Shown: positions 1 through 10,724 of the stretch, piece by piece
Position numbering within the stretch: position 1 is the first letter of the stretch
How the letters are laid out: each line of letters begins with the position of its first letter
DNA from: Echinarachnius parma
Lineage: Eukaryota; Echinodermata; Echinoidea; Clypeasteroida; Echinarachniidae
Direction of reading: 5' to 3'
NCBI GenBank assembly: GCA_037951105.1
Contig: JBAMJV010005532.1
Span: 1 to 64,000, forward strand
DNA: 64,000 nucleotides
Made by a program: the position numbers and the translations under genes
Notes under the pieces: generated by a model
What the model saw: the letters and a program-made list of their open reading frames with translations, nothing else
The model's database searches: none
Told to the model about the DNA's origin: nothing

Positions 1-188
1 ACAAAATAGAAGCATCGCACAAACCCCAGGGGCCAAACTTTGGAGGCGCAAAGGACCTCTTTACCACCGGGTACAGCCCAGGAGACTCATATTGTTGGTT
101 TTGTTACATTCTCCTCTAAATATTCATATGTGCAACAATCAGTACGCTTTTCGATGCACAAAAGACCTCTGAGCTGCCGGTCTAATAG

Positions 189-1299
189 CATCAAGCGGGG
201 CAAATACTGTAGAATAGGCCCAATTGTTACTAAATGACCAAACGCATTCAGTGCATGTTGTCCTTTGTGTCTATAAACCTTCTATAATAAAGAAAAAACC
301 CGAAAACACGCGTCCTGCGTGACCAGGCCCCAAGCAATAATTACACATTCAATTACATTCAATTACATTCAATAACACAAAGTACCCGTAATCACACTTG
401 TGTTAATATAAACCTGCATCTCAAATTGGTCCATTGCATCGACCTTAGCAACAAAAACAAAACTCTGTCAACAAAGAAAAGATTTGGCCCAAGTAGCAAT
501 CACAACAGATCCCCAAGTATCCCTACCATTACCCAAATTATCTAGACAAGACAAACCCAGATAACGATGAAAACACCCAGAAGTCCGCTGTGGCCACCAC
601 CTGGGTCAAATAAGACCCGCATACTTTGACTTTAAAGCCAACCCATCAGTGACTTCATTCATTAAACCGAAAACACCCTTTTCTTCTCCGCATTATATAT
701 AAAGTACTATAACACGTGACTGTCACAAACATCTGTGCTCTGTTTGTCTATCATTTCTATGCAACACCAAATATGTTCATTCCTTATCTAAATTCATACA
801 AATAGAACCTATACTATAGTTTTGTACAAAAAAAAAAAAGAAAATAAGAACATATTCAGAGACCACATGAAAATCAAATCTCCTGTGCATCCCAATTAAA
901 AGGACTGCGTTCCCCATTGTATACTAGAGCCTGCAATACACTCGCCTAACATAGCAACAAGCGGGGCAAATACTGTAGAATAGGCCCAATTGTTACTAAA
1001 TGACCAAACGCATTCAGTGCAATATTTCCTTTGTGTCTATAAACCTTCTATAATAAAGAGAAAACCCGAAAAAAAAAACGCGTCCTGCGTGACCAGGCCC
1101 CAAGCAATAATTACACATTCAATTACATTCAATAACACAAAGTTACCCGTAATCGCACTTGTGTTATAAACCTGCATCTCAAATTGGTCCATTGCATCGA
1201 CCTTAGCAACAAAAAACAAACTCTATCAACAAAGAAAAGATTTGGCCCAAGTAGCAATCACAACAGATCCCCAAGTATCCCTACCATTACCCAAATTAT
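189..1299. repeat. Direct duplication of about 350 bp
   Basis: 189-541 and 955-1299 are near-identical (both start GGCAAATACTGTAGAATAGG and end CCATTACCCAAATTATC), about 760 bp apart. Differences are small indels. Most of the first 1.3 kb lacks coding signal. Confidence 0.85.
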
Positions 1300-1302
1300 C
1301 AC

Positions 1303-1342
<40 letters not shown>
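1300..1342. repeat. (CA)n microsatellite
   Basis: A run of CA dinucleotides directly after the second copy of the 350-bp duplication. The antisense CV-rich open frames here are artefacts of it. Confidence 0.95.
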
Positions 1343-1346
<4 letters not shown>

Positions 1347-4300
1347 GCATGGCACGTCCGCTATACAATAAAATTGCAATTGTGAACGGAATGAGCAGCT
1401 TATATCGTGTGACCTGCGGGGATTCCCCATAAACATGACATGACGTCGTGGGATTCCCCATCGAGCGCAAATCAGTACACGACTAATTATTCGTCGTGCG
1501 TTGTATAGTACCAAGCAGGCCGGCCTAGCTCTTAGGATTCACGATACATGGTGCATGTGATGTACATAATTATGTATCTCCTAATCATAATTTGCCAAAG
1601 TTAGGCACGTACAGTTTATGTTCACGTCATCAACGAAATTTAACTGATATTGATAAATCTACGTCTGACAGCCAAGACTGCACGGTCATATCGTGGTATG
1701 GATTAGCCACCCCGGAAGTTAAGCTGGATACATACTCGCCGACATCAGATTTGCTGCGGGTGCGAACTACCGCCCGCTTCATCATTCGGTCCCGTTTTGT
1801 TCAAGGTCAAGGACTCTAACTGAGACCAGAAATCAATCTCTGTTCCAAAGGTTATTCCCGATATGCGGTGAGTAAGTAATAATTAATCTAAAAAGTAAAT
1901 ATAAGACGTGAGTTCAATAGCTTGCATACTAATAATTGTAATATTTTATTCTGAGTAATATGATTTTGTCTGTTTACTCGTAAACTTAATTGTACGATTA
2001 TCCATGTTCTTCTGCAAAATTAAAAATTCATATAAAAGAGTATACAATTTGCTGCTCATATGTAATAAAGTAATGATGCTAATAGTCAATACAGCGATAT
2101 CTGCTTTATAAGTGGGGTATTATATAGGCTTTTTTGAGAGCATGGCATTCAACATCAACGTGGCAATTTTGTTGTTAAATCGCCCCCCCCCCCCCCCCCC
2201 CCCGTATAAACGTTTGACTTGCATTTAAAGCCAAAAGGCACGTACTTACAAGTCATGTACCGTCGAAGGTAACTGTGATCAGCCCTGTGCGTAGCACAGG
2301 GCTGATACGCACGTCGCCTGGATAGGTTACGTCGAAGGGTGCTTTTAATTGTTGTTATTTGGAGCCAACGCCATTGTCTCCGTTTAAAACGAGACATCAA
2401 TGTTTGTACACACTTTTACCATTCAATATAACTATAATATATTGCACGTTGCTATAGTAACGTGCATTATTATACAAATAGCGCATGGTTTGGAGTTGAA
2501 TATACCAGAATAGACAACGATACATTTTTAAACGAGAGCGATTATATTGCATCGAGGCCGCAGGCCGAGTGCAATAAGCCAGTTCGTAGTTACAATCTGC
2601 GCATGCGCGTATTTACTTCCGGGTATTTTGATATTCCATCGATCGTGAGAATCAAAGGAGCCACACGTGCAATTGAATGCGAATTATTTGTTTACGTTTT
2701 TTAAAATCTGGATCAGGATAAAAATAAGCCCATCGTTTTTTGTATTTTACCACATCAAAGGTTAATAGCATAATATGTACTAATTTCATAGAACAAGAAC
2801 CGGTTTGATAGAATGTGTTGTTTCATGTGTAATGATGATATTTATTGATCAATAATTTCACCGAGCCTTGCTTAGCCTGGCTAGGTTGGGTAGCACGAAC
2901 TGGGTACGTACACACGTAGGTGTACATAGCATTGTGCGGAGATTATCGTCTTCCGCTTGCTGCACTATCCAACGCAAAAACAGATTTGCCGGCTGATTTC
3001 TCTCTCCCTTTATTAGCAAATGCAAACAAAATTTCGTTTATGTGATCCACAATTTATATAAATTGATAATGATTACCGACTTTCTTGTTTTGAAGAACGC
3101 AACATGTAGAAAAAAATTATTATATCCCATCTGTTTTCCTTGCCGATGGCGTCCTAAAAAATAGCGTTCAATTATTGAACAGTACAGTGTACGAATGGGC
3201 GATGTGCTTATCTCCAATCTTGTAGCATTAGTGCGTGTGAATGATCCACCTGGATCATTCACAAGAAAGTTGATTACAAGAAAGTTGATTTGGAGAAAAA
3301 TCGACAAAATTCTTGAAGATATTTTACATCAAATGTATTCTTTATGAGTTTATGCAGCTGCTCGTATAATTTCCACTTTGATTTTATGCATCTAATGTTT
3401 GTTTTATGCTGTCAAACTAAAATTATCCGGTAAAATGACATGATAGCATACACTTTACTGTACGTTGATAGCCCGTTGATGGAATATCGGACTACGCCCT
3501 CTGACGTCACCCAAGCTCCATAGTCTAATTACGAACTGGCTTATATAATCGCACGAGAGAAATTAAAAATGTAGAAGTGTTTATTATGGAATATTTAACG
3601 ACAGGAATCTGTTATATAAGATGATTATTTTTGAGGAACTGATTTTGTTATCATGTAGATAAACCCAAATTGACCATGCTCAAATTGTGAGTGTTCTCTC
3701 GTCGGCCCTGCGTACTTTGTACAAGGGCCAGCGCGTATTAAAAATAATTGCGCGCTCTGCGCATTTTCCCCATTCAAGAACAAGCGCACAAGCGCACATT
3801 ACGCACTCCAAGGCCATCCCTGCGCAGTTATAGTGCATATGCACTATAACTTTACCATTTACTATACCGGATTAAGCATCAGTAATCAACCAATAGGAAT
3901 GCTCAATTTCCCTTAACTATGACGTCATCATCTTATATAACAAAATAGGCAATGTGGGAGGGGGGGGGGGGGCACGTCCCCCCAATAATTTGGAAAAAAC
4001 AAGAAATACATAAGGTGTGCCCCCCAATAAGTTTGCGTGCCCCCCCCCCCCCCCCCCCCCCCACCCAATCAGTCCGACCACGCTACGCCACTGGCCTAAC
4101 CAACCAATAGGATGGCTCATGACGTCATCATCTTATATTATACAGGAGGGAATATCACAGAATCTTTCTCTCCGAGGGATTTGAAATAATATGCTATTGA
4201 GGGAAGGTTATAAGTCCCGAGGACGTACCATAGTCGAGGGACTTATTGTCTTCACGAAATATCATTTTGAATCCTGAGGGAACCTTCAATGATTTTCCCG

Positions 4301-5508
4301 ACAACACAGTTAGCATATGCTATATTATATGACAAAAGTAACACATCTTTACACTTTCAGCCTCTCTGATCTCGATTAGAAAATGTGGCTTTTCGAAGTG
4401 ATATGTTGACAAGTCATTATGGCGTCATAATAGAATCCCCCTCTCTCTCATTGTGACGTCATAATACAATCGCGCGCCATGTAATATAACACACTTGCCG
4501 TGTAATGTTATACGAATAATGAATGTTTATGAGTGGAATGGTACGAATATTTGCATGAGGTGAAAAGATGGAATGTTCCATTCAACGAGGCGAAGCCGAG
4601 TTGAATGGAACATTCCATCTTTCACCGAATGAAAATATTCGTACCATTCCACGAATGGAAAAAACATTCTTTATTTGTTTTATATGACACCTACTTCATT
4701 TGCTTCTTCGTGTTATAAGAATCCGCACTGTCGATTAAATCGTCCAAATCGGCATCCGTCAGCAAAATAATTCCCGGTTCTGCAGCCATGTTGTGTAAAA
4801 AGCATAGAATTATGAATAAACAAACCAACCCGTTTATAACTAGAAGGCTCACTTAACGCGCGCAAGGTCACGTGTCCAATAGACTTTGTACATGGGCAAG
4901 ATGGCGGAGTAACACGATTTTTGAAGCACAAAAGGAATACCACTAGACGTAATCGCGTAGTGACCTAGAAAGACTTGACCAATCATCATGCTATGAAGTG
5001 CGCGTAGACTATTGCGCCTTTTTTCCTGCGCACTGTCCTAGATTGTATCACGCTTGAGAACAATGGGATCTATGGTGACGTATGCATATGAACTTTTTTT
5101 TATTGACCTCGATCTGGTGACGACGCGTATGAACTGCTCTGTGATTGGTTTATGTAATTCCAAGTATCCCATAATGCAACCTGCAGTGGTATTCCTTTCG
5201 ATGACCAAAAATCGCGGCACTCTGGCAGAGTGACACCCCCCTGGTAAAAAGTACAGCTGCCTTGCATGGAGTGCGTAATGTTTATTAATGCGCTTGTTCA
5301 TGAATGGAAAATCTGCGCAAAGCGCGCGGTTAGTTTTAACGCGCGCTGGCGCTTGCACAACAACAACATAAAAAAGTACCATTCAACGTTGAATGGTACT
5401 AAAAAAAAGTTCTACTCAACGTCAAATCGTTGAATTGTACATTTCCACGATTGTCATGTGACCTGAATTCAACCAATCACATTGCGAGAACATTCCATGG
5501 TGTCATAT
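1343..5508. other. Gene-free region with hairpins, poly-C and foldback repeats
   Basis: No exon or conserved protein found. It holds poly-C at about 2181-2203; a perfect hairpin at 2278-2306 (arms ATCAGCCCTGTGC, loop GTA); a palindrome at 3237-3262 (GTGAATGATCC, inverted); a poly-G/poly-C element with a TAGCG-type end at 3955-4095; and diverged inverted copies of one repeat at about 3720-3835 and 5235-5360, both around GCGCACAAGCGCA/GCGCTTG and ACGCACTCCA. Confidence 0.6.
4525..4672. mobile_element. Foldback MITE (palindrome) with GAGGCGAAGCCGAG centre
   Basis: Two arms pair across the centre: GGAATGGTACGAATATTT and GATGGAATGTTCCATTCAA on the left, their complements on the right. Another palindrome-like segment precedes it at about 4180-4335. 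Non-coding. Confidence 0.65.
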
Positions 5509-6189
5509 TGTGGGAATGCGGACTAGTTTATATCGTATGTAAATCGCGGACTTGTCCAATTATGCAAGTTAGTTAATGTCACATTCCGCACCGAGTCCAA
5601 TTATGCAAATTAGTTTACAATACATGTTATATTTAGATTCGCGGACGGATAATGAGTGTGTTAGCCGCCGCCCACGCTTATGTTATAGTGCAGGTGTTAG
5701 TATAGGGAAACATCGGAGAAGCACATTTGACATGGTCAAGTTTGGGTGTATTCTGTCACTGTTCCTGTGTTCAGACTTCCGAGGTTTCCGGGCCTGCTGT
5801 TTTGCCTTTGCCAGGGCGTGGCTTTGCAGCTAGTTTACCGTGCCTGCATGCTGAGCAGATAGATGGCTGCTTGAGGGGCTGCTGGAGCCGTAGTTGTGTG
5901 CAGTCTGTGGGTCTGCATAGACCTTGGGGTTTTTTGTCTTCTGCGAGAATCTCGACATTATGAGAGATACCGTGGCTGATGAATAAATAACCAGAGCAAC
6001 CTAACAAACTTGTTACTGTGTGTCCTTCGGCCTCATCTAACGTACCACGACAAATTGGCGACGAGGATGGGATGACCGCAGATGAGGAGAGAAACCCCCT
6101 GGTCTTCACGAGGCAACCCACCGACGGCGCTGAGCTGGGACTGGACGGGATGTTCTGCAGTGAACGACGGCGCAAAGAGGATGAGTCTT

Positions 6190-6410
6190 CGGAATTCATG
6201 CTGATGCGATGACAGAACTTTGAAGCAGACAGCTCGGATAGATCGTCCTTGCTAGAAACCGAGTTATGTAGATGACAGCTCGGATAGATATCCGTGCTGG
6301 TGGCCGAGCTCTTTGATGACAGCTCGGATAGGTGACCTGAGTGCGATGACGGCTCGGATAGATAATCCGTGCTGGTGACCGAGCTTTAATGAAGACAGCT
6401 CGGAAAGATG
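6190..6410 (+). repeat. Degenerate tandem repeat in the LTR-element leader
   Basis: Five or so copies of GACAGCTCGGATAGAT-like units spaced 40-60 bp apart, upstream of the Gag frame. Confidence 0.75.
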
Positions 6411-6650
6411 GCCTGCAATGACGACCAAGGTAGCGACTGTTGGAAGAAGGCGTTGACCCGACATATGGGGCATGAACATTAACAGACTTGTCCCACATAT
6501 TGTGGTGTAGTGTAGTGTTTTGGTATCGCTTATGAAATGTTTGACTTTGTGAAGTAATTTAGAGTATTGCGCTTTGTTTACCTTGTTTGCAGGTATTTTT
6601 TAGTTTTCTCGAGGTAGAGGCCTGCTTGGCGTGATGCAGAGCCATGAGAG

Positions 6651-7910
6651 ATGGATCTACAGAGAGTGTTTGCCTCCTTGTTGGCTCTAGGGCAATCGGT
6701 GGATTTTGCGGATCTCCTTCTAGGCAGATTGGAGATTGAGAAGTTTAGTGGGGACTGTAGGGATGGCACTAAAACGCCTTTCTCTAACTGGGTTGAGGAG
6801 TTCAATCTCCTGGTAGGGCCATTCCAACTCAGCGACAAGGGGAAGGCGAAGGTTCTGGTTGACAACCTCACTGGGCCAGCAAGAGAGGAGGTTGAGTACT
6901 GCTTGACTGAGGAGCAGAGGGGCAGCTTCAAGGAGATTGTTAAGGCTCTCAGGCGGTGTTTTAGCTGTGAGACATGTCAGTATTTGCGGGTTTTGTTCCA
7001 TTCTCGTGTTCAGGGTGAGGATGAGGATTTGGCAGGGTTTAGTAGGGCTCTCATGCGTCTGTATGATAAGGTTGTGGATGCTGCAGGCGATGAGGTGGAA
7101 GCTGCGGCTTTGAGGCAGCTGAGGGATGGAGCCCTGGCCAATCAGTTTGTTGAGGGAACACGAGATGTGGGTGAACGTGTGGTTGTGAGGCGGCTTTACC
7201 TCCAGCATCAGGGTGAGTGTTTTGAGGTGTTCAAAGAAGCAGTGTTGCGGGTACTTCTCCATGGTGGTCCTTTGATTGAGGGAGATGTGCTGACAGGTTC
7301 AGGAACACATGTGTCTAGTGGAACGGTGGTTCAGCAGGACGATGTAGATGTAGAGGTCAATGATGTACAGATCGATGACATAGATGTAGAGGTCAATGAT
7401 ATACAGTTAGATGTTGTACATACAGAGGATTTAGAGTTAGATATTGATTGTCATGTAGATGTACATGTAGATGAGGTACATGTCGGTGTCAATGATGTAG
7501 ACGTCGATGATGTAGGTGTACATGTAGATGTTATAGATGTCGACGATCTAGATGTAGACGTATACTGTGATGTTGACCCTAGGGATGATATAGATGATAG
7601 GTCGGTTAGGGAGGAGGAAATTGGGGAGTTCCCATTTCCAGGAGTTAGAGAGGGCTCCGAACTGTCGACACTCGAGTATCGTAGGGTTAAGGACCATGTG
7701 GGGATAGAGAGGGTAGACGAAGAGTTGTGGAGTTATCCGAGGGAGGTAGGATACATGCCTAGCTTTACATTTGCTTTTGAGGTGTGTGCTGCTCGTGATG
7801 CAGTATGGAGTGACATCGGGCGTGTCCGGGAAGTTGTGTGGGGGCCCTGGGAGTCTCAGTGGAAGCCAAATTATAGATGTTTTGGGTCAGATATACCGGT
7901 TGGTGGATGA
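6651..7910 (+). CDS. Gag-like protein of the LTR element, 419 codons
   Basis: Open frame inside the LTR element. Residues about 30-200 fit a retrotransposon Gag fold (KTPFSNWVEEFNLLV, GPAREEVEY, F.....Y......F.SR.Q...E....F...L), the capsid-like region of Ty3/gypsy Gag. No CCHC zinc knuckle is seen. Residues about 225-320 are a low-complexity run of Asp/Val (DVDVEVNDVQIDDIDVEVND and similar) encoded by a degenerate GATGTAGAT repeat, an odd acidic tail in place of a basic nucleic-acid-binding one. Confidence 0.7.
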   Translation: MDLQRVFASLLALGQSVDFADLLLGRLEIEKFSGDCRDGTKTPFSNWVEEFNLLVGPFQLSDKGKAKVLVDNLTGPAREEVEYCLTEEQRGSFKEIVKALRRCFSCETCQYLRVLFHSRVQGEDEDLAGFSRALMRLYDKVVDAAGDEVEAAALRQLRDGALANQFVEGTRDVGERVVVRRLYLQHQGECFEVFKEAVLRVLLHGGPLIEGDVLTGSGTHVSSGTVVQQDDVDVEVNDVQIDDIDVEVNDIQLDVVHTEDLELDIDCHVDVHVDEVHVGVNDVDVDDVGVHVDVIDVDDLDVDVYCDVDPRDDIDDRSVREEEIGEFPFPGVREGSELSTLEYRRVKDHVGIERVDEELWSYPREVGYMPSFTFAFEVCAARDAVWSDIGRVREVVWGPWESQWKPNYRCFGSDIPVGG

Positions 7911-7964
7911 TGTAAATTTGTATGTCTATACAAATAAGGCTGTTTAGCCGAGGATGGATTTTTT

Positions 7965-8215
7965 GCACTTTTATGCATGTTGCATTTTATGCAGTGAGGG
8001 AGGTTTTTTGCATTTTTATGCATGTTGCATTTTATGCAGTGAGGGAGGTTTTTTGCATTTGTATGCATGTTGCATTTTATGCAGTGAGGGAGGTTTTTTG
8101 CATGTCTGCATTTGATGCGCTTTATGCAGCTAGGGAGGTTTTTTTTGCATTTGTTTTGTGTATCCAGCATAGAATAAGCGGGGAAGATTTTATGCATTAA
8201 GGAAGATTTTATGCA
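7965..8215 (+). repeat. Tandem repeat in the 3' interior of the LTR element
   Basis: Four units of about 55 bp sharing GCATGTTGCATTTTATGCAG and GTGAGGGAGGTTTTTTGCAT, followed by shorter degenerate copies with AAGCGGGGAAGATTT. Confidence 0.85.
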
Positions 8216-9559
8216 TGGTTTAGGAGTATTCAGCAAGAAATAAGCGGGGAAGATTTACTGCTTTTTCTTGGAGTATAGAGTGCATTATGGGAAGGAAACT
8301 GCATATTCATGGTTTTCTTTATTTTTGGTTGGAAAAAAGAAAGAAAAGAGGGAAGAGAATAGGCTACAAAGTGATTTGGGTTTAGATCGAGTATAAAAGG
8401 TTTCAGTTTTTGATAAGGCAAGCTAGTTGGTGCTAGATTAAAGTTTTATATGTAAATAGTTTGGATTTGCTTGTCGTTATACAGGAAACAGGGTTTATAC
8501 TTTGATTATTGGAGTCAGATTTGTAGGTAGTCATCTCATTTGATGGTATTCATAGGAGATGTGTGCATTTAGCAGTACACATTGGTAGAAGGTGATGTTT
8601 TTGTTGATGTTTTTGTCGATGTAGTTTTTTGGAAAAAGAAATAGTGTATAGGCTATAGGATTCTTTTTGTGTTATGAAATGGACTTTTGTATTACTGCAG
8701 AATGAAGTGTGTGGTCCAGAAGATTTGTTGTATTACTGTAAGATGGACAGGGTGTGTTCTAGAGGTTTTTTTTTTTTTGAAAATTTGAAGTGTTGTGGAA
8801 TTAGTAACCTTTTAGAGGGGTTGTGATATGTTCCATAGTTAGATTTTAGAGCTTTCGGGACGAAAGCTATTTTAAGCGGGGAATATGTGGGAATGCGGAC
8901 TAGTTTATATCGTATGTAAATCGCGGACTTGTCCAATTATGCAAGTTAGTTAATGTCACATTCCGCACCGAGTCCAATTATGCAAATTAGTTTACAATAC
9001 ATGTTATATTTAGATTCGCGGACGGATAATGAGTGTGTTAGCCGCCGCCCACGCTTATGTTATAGTGCAGGTGTTAGTATAGGGAAACATCGGAGAAGCA
9101 CATTTGACATGGTCAAGTTTGGGTGTATTCTGTCACTGTTCCTGTGTTCAGACTTCCGAGGTTTCCGGGCCTGCTGTTTTGCCTTTGCCAGGGCGTGGCT
9201 TTGCAGCTAGTTTACCGTGCCTGCATGCTGAGCAGATAGATGGCTGCTTGAGGGGCTGCTGGAGCCGTAGTTGTGTGCAGTCTGTGGGTCTGCATAGACC
9301 TTGGGGTTTTTTGTCTTCTGCGAGAATCTCGACATTATGAGAGATACCGTGGCTGATGAATAAATAACCAGAGCAACCTAACAAACTTGTTACTGTGTGT
9401 CCTTCGGCCTCATCTAACGTACCACGACAATATAAAACAACATATTATGGCATTCACGTGACTGTGTTGAGCTAATCAATGACTCGTATTTTATCAAGTC
9501 ATATAAGATATATTTTTAATTTATGACCCAATAGATATAATTGATGATAGTATATCCGA

Positions 9560-9727
9560 TAATAAGCAAATAATTACCGTTGGTGAAGGTGATGGGACAA
9601 TCTATCACTTCCAAGGCGATCTGGATGTAGCTATCTTTCCGAAGCGAAGCTGAGGAAAGATAGCGTATACATTCAGATCGCCGAGGAAGTGATAGATTGC
9701 CATCGCCTGAAACCAAAAGGTGATTAT
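9560..9727. mobile_element. Foldback MITE with GAAGCGAAGCTGAGG centre
   Basis: Arms pair over about 75 bp: GGCGATCTGGATGTAGCTAT and CAATCTATCACTTCC against their complements to 9690, with outer arms AAATAATTACC/GGTGATTATTT. The centre resembles that of the element at 4525-4672. Confidence 0.65.
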
Positions 9728-10212
9728 TTGCTTTATATTCCACATCAAACCGTAGATCTAGTCTATAAGCAGGCCTAGTCTAACGCAAGTCTTAATTACA
9801 GCTGTTACTACTACAGTACTAGGTTTGATCTACTTACCAACATCAATGTTATTCCAATTTCCAATGTGTATGTTGTTTACAGCATTCGCAATAATCTTGG
9901 AACACTTTACTTTCACTCTCAAGCAAAAAAAGTTCCATTTCAGCTCCGTTAGAACTCAAATCTTACGTCGAACAACAGAACAAGCAATTAAACAATAACA
10001 ACGCAGCAAACCTAACCGTGTACTGTACGATACGTATGCATACACAGTGCATGCATAGCGTATGAGCTTGAAACAGTGTGCTACGTACGTGTAACATGCA
10101 CAACGAATACAATTAAATTTGTAATTCGCGCGCATAGAGAACCCCGCCACATCATTTGGGTACGGAATTTGACTAGCCACACACGAGCTCCACAGTCAAG
10201 TCAATGCAACCG

Positions 10213-10277
10213 CAGTGAAAGTGCGTTGCACTCACTAGATAGTACTTTTTATCTAGTGAGTGCAACACACTTTCACC
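10213..10277. repeat. Hairpin in the RLR 5' flank
   Basis: Inverted arms of about 28 bp (GAAAGTG.GTTGCACTCAC and TAGATA, then complement) around a short TACTTTT loop, 270 bp upstream of the RLR start codon. Confidence 0.7.
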
Positions 10278-10549
10278 AAAGATATCTACAGAGTGTAACG
10301 AAGTTTTCTTCTCCCATCAATGATGGGCGAAACTATGCTTCATCACGTGATTAACTTTTGACCAATCGTAGAGCAAGATTCTTAGTATGTGGAATATAAT
10401 CCGTATTATGCATACAGGCAGGCTGCTTCGTGTTTGCTGAATATACTGTTTAGATGAATTGACTCATTATAGTTTATAAGCACTTTATTATGTATTAATT
10501 TTCTGTCATGTTCTATCATTTCATCATTAATGTCCTTGTAGATGTTGTA

Positions 10550-10724
10550 ATGGCTGATTCACAACACATCTCAGAAGCTGAGTTATTCTCTTTAAGCCAA
10601 GAAATCCTGCAGCGAAACCGTGATCATTATTGGACATTTGGCTTAGCCTTGGGTCATACTTTTAAAGAACTAGATGAACAACTTAACACATGCAAGGATG
10701 ACAGAATCCGAGCCCTAATGAAAG
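10550..10724 (+). CDS. RLR exon 1: first half of death domain
   Basis: Codes [20 protein letters not shown] and continues through a helical pattern with W28, typical of a death-domain N-terminal half. It ends in phase 1 at AAAG|GTAACT. A likely 3' splice site (CCTTGTAG) ends at 10540, just before the chosen ATG, so a 5' untranslated exon may lie upstream. The alternative start at 10508 would add 14 mostly hydrophobic residues and lies upstream of that acceptor. Confidence 0.8.

Larger units (their letters stand above)
5509..9429 (+). mobile_element. Non-autonomous gag-only LTR retrotransposon, young
   Basis: LTRs at 5509-6052 and 8886-9429, both 544 bp and apparently identical, start TG and end CA, and are flanked by ATAT target duplications (5505-5508, 9430-9433). 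A candidate primer-binding region (ATTGGCGACGAGGATGGGA) follows the first LTR, and a purine-rich tract (AAGCGGGGAA) precedes the second. The 2.8-kb interior holds one Gag-like frame and tandem repeats; there is no protease, reverse transcriptase or integrase, so it would have depended on a partner element. Matching LTRs suggest a recent insertion. It looks whole for a gag-only element. Family uncertain, probably Ty3/gypsy-like. Confidence 0.86.

Noticed and set aside
3955-4110. Poly-G/poly-C tracts as G-quadruplex regulators
   Set aside because: Long G/C runs recur as parts of degraded hAT-like elements throughout the window, so a local regulatory role is not supported.
5576-5963. 85- and 78-codon frames with an identical second copy at 8953-9340
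   Set aside because: They lie within the two LTRs; the duplication reflects the LTR pair, not a gene family.
6720-7262. 180-codon antisense frame in the LTR element
   Set aside because: Shadow of the Gag-like frame on the opposite strand.
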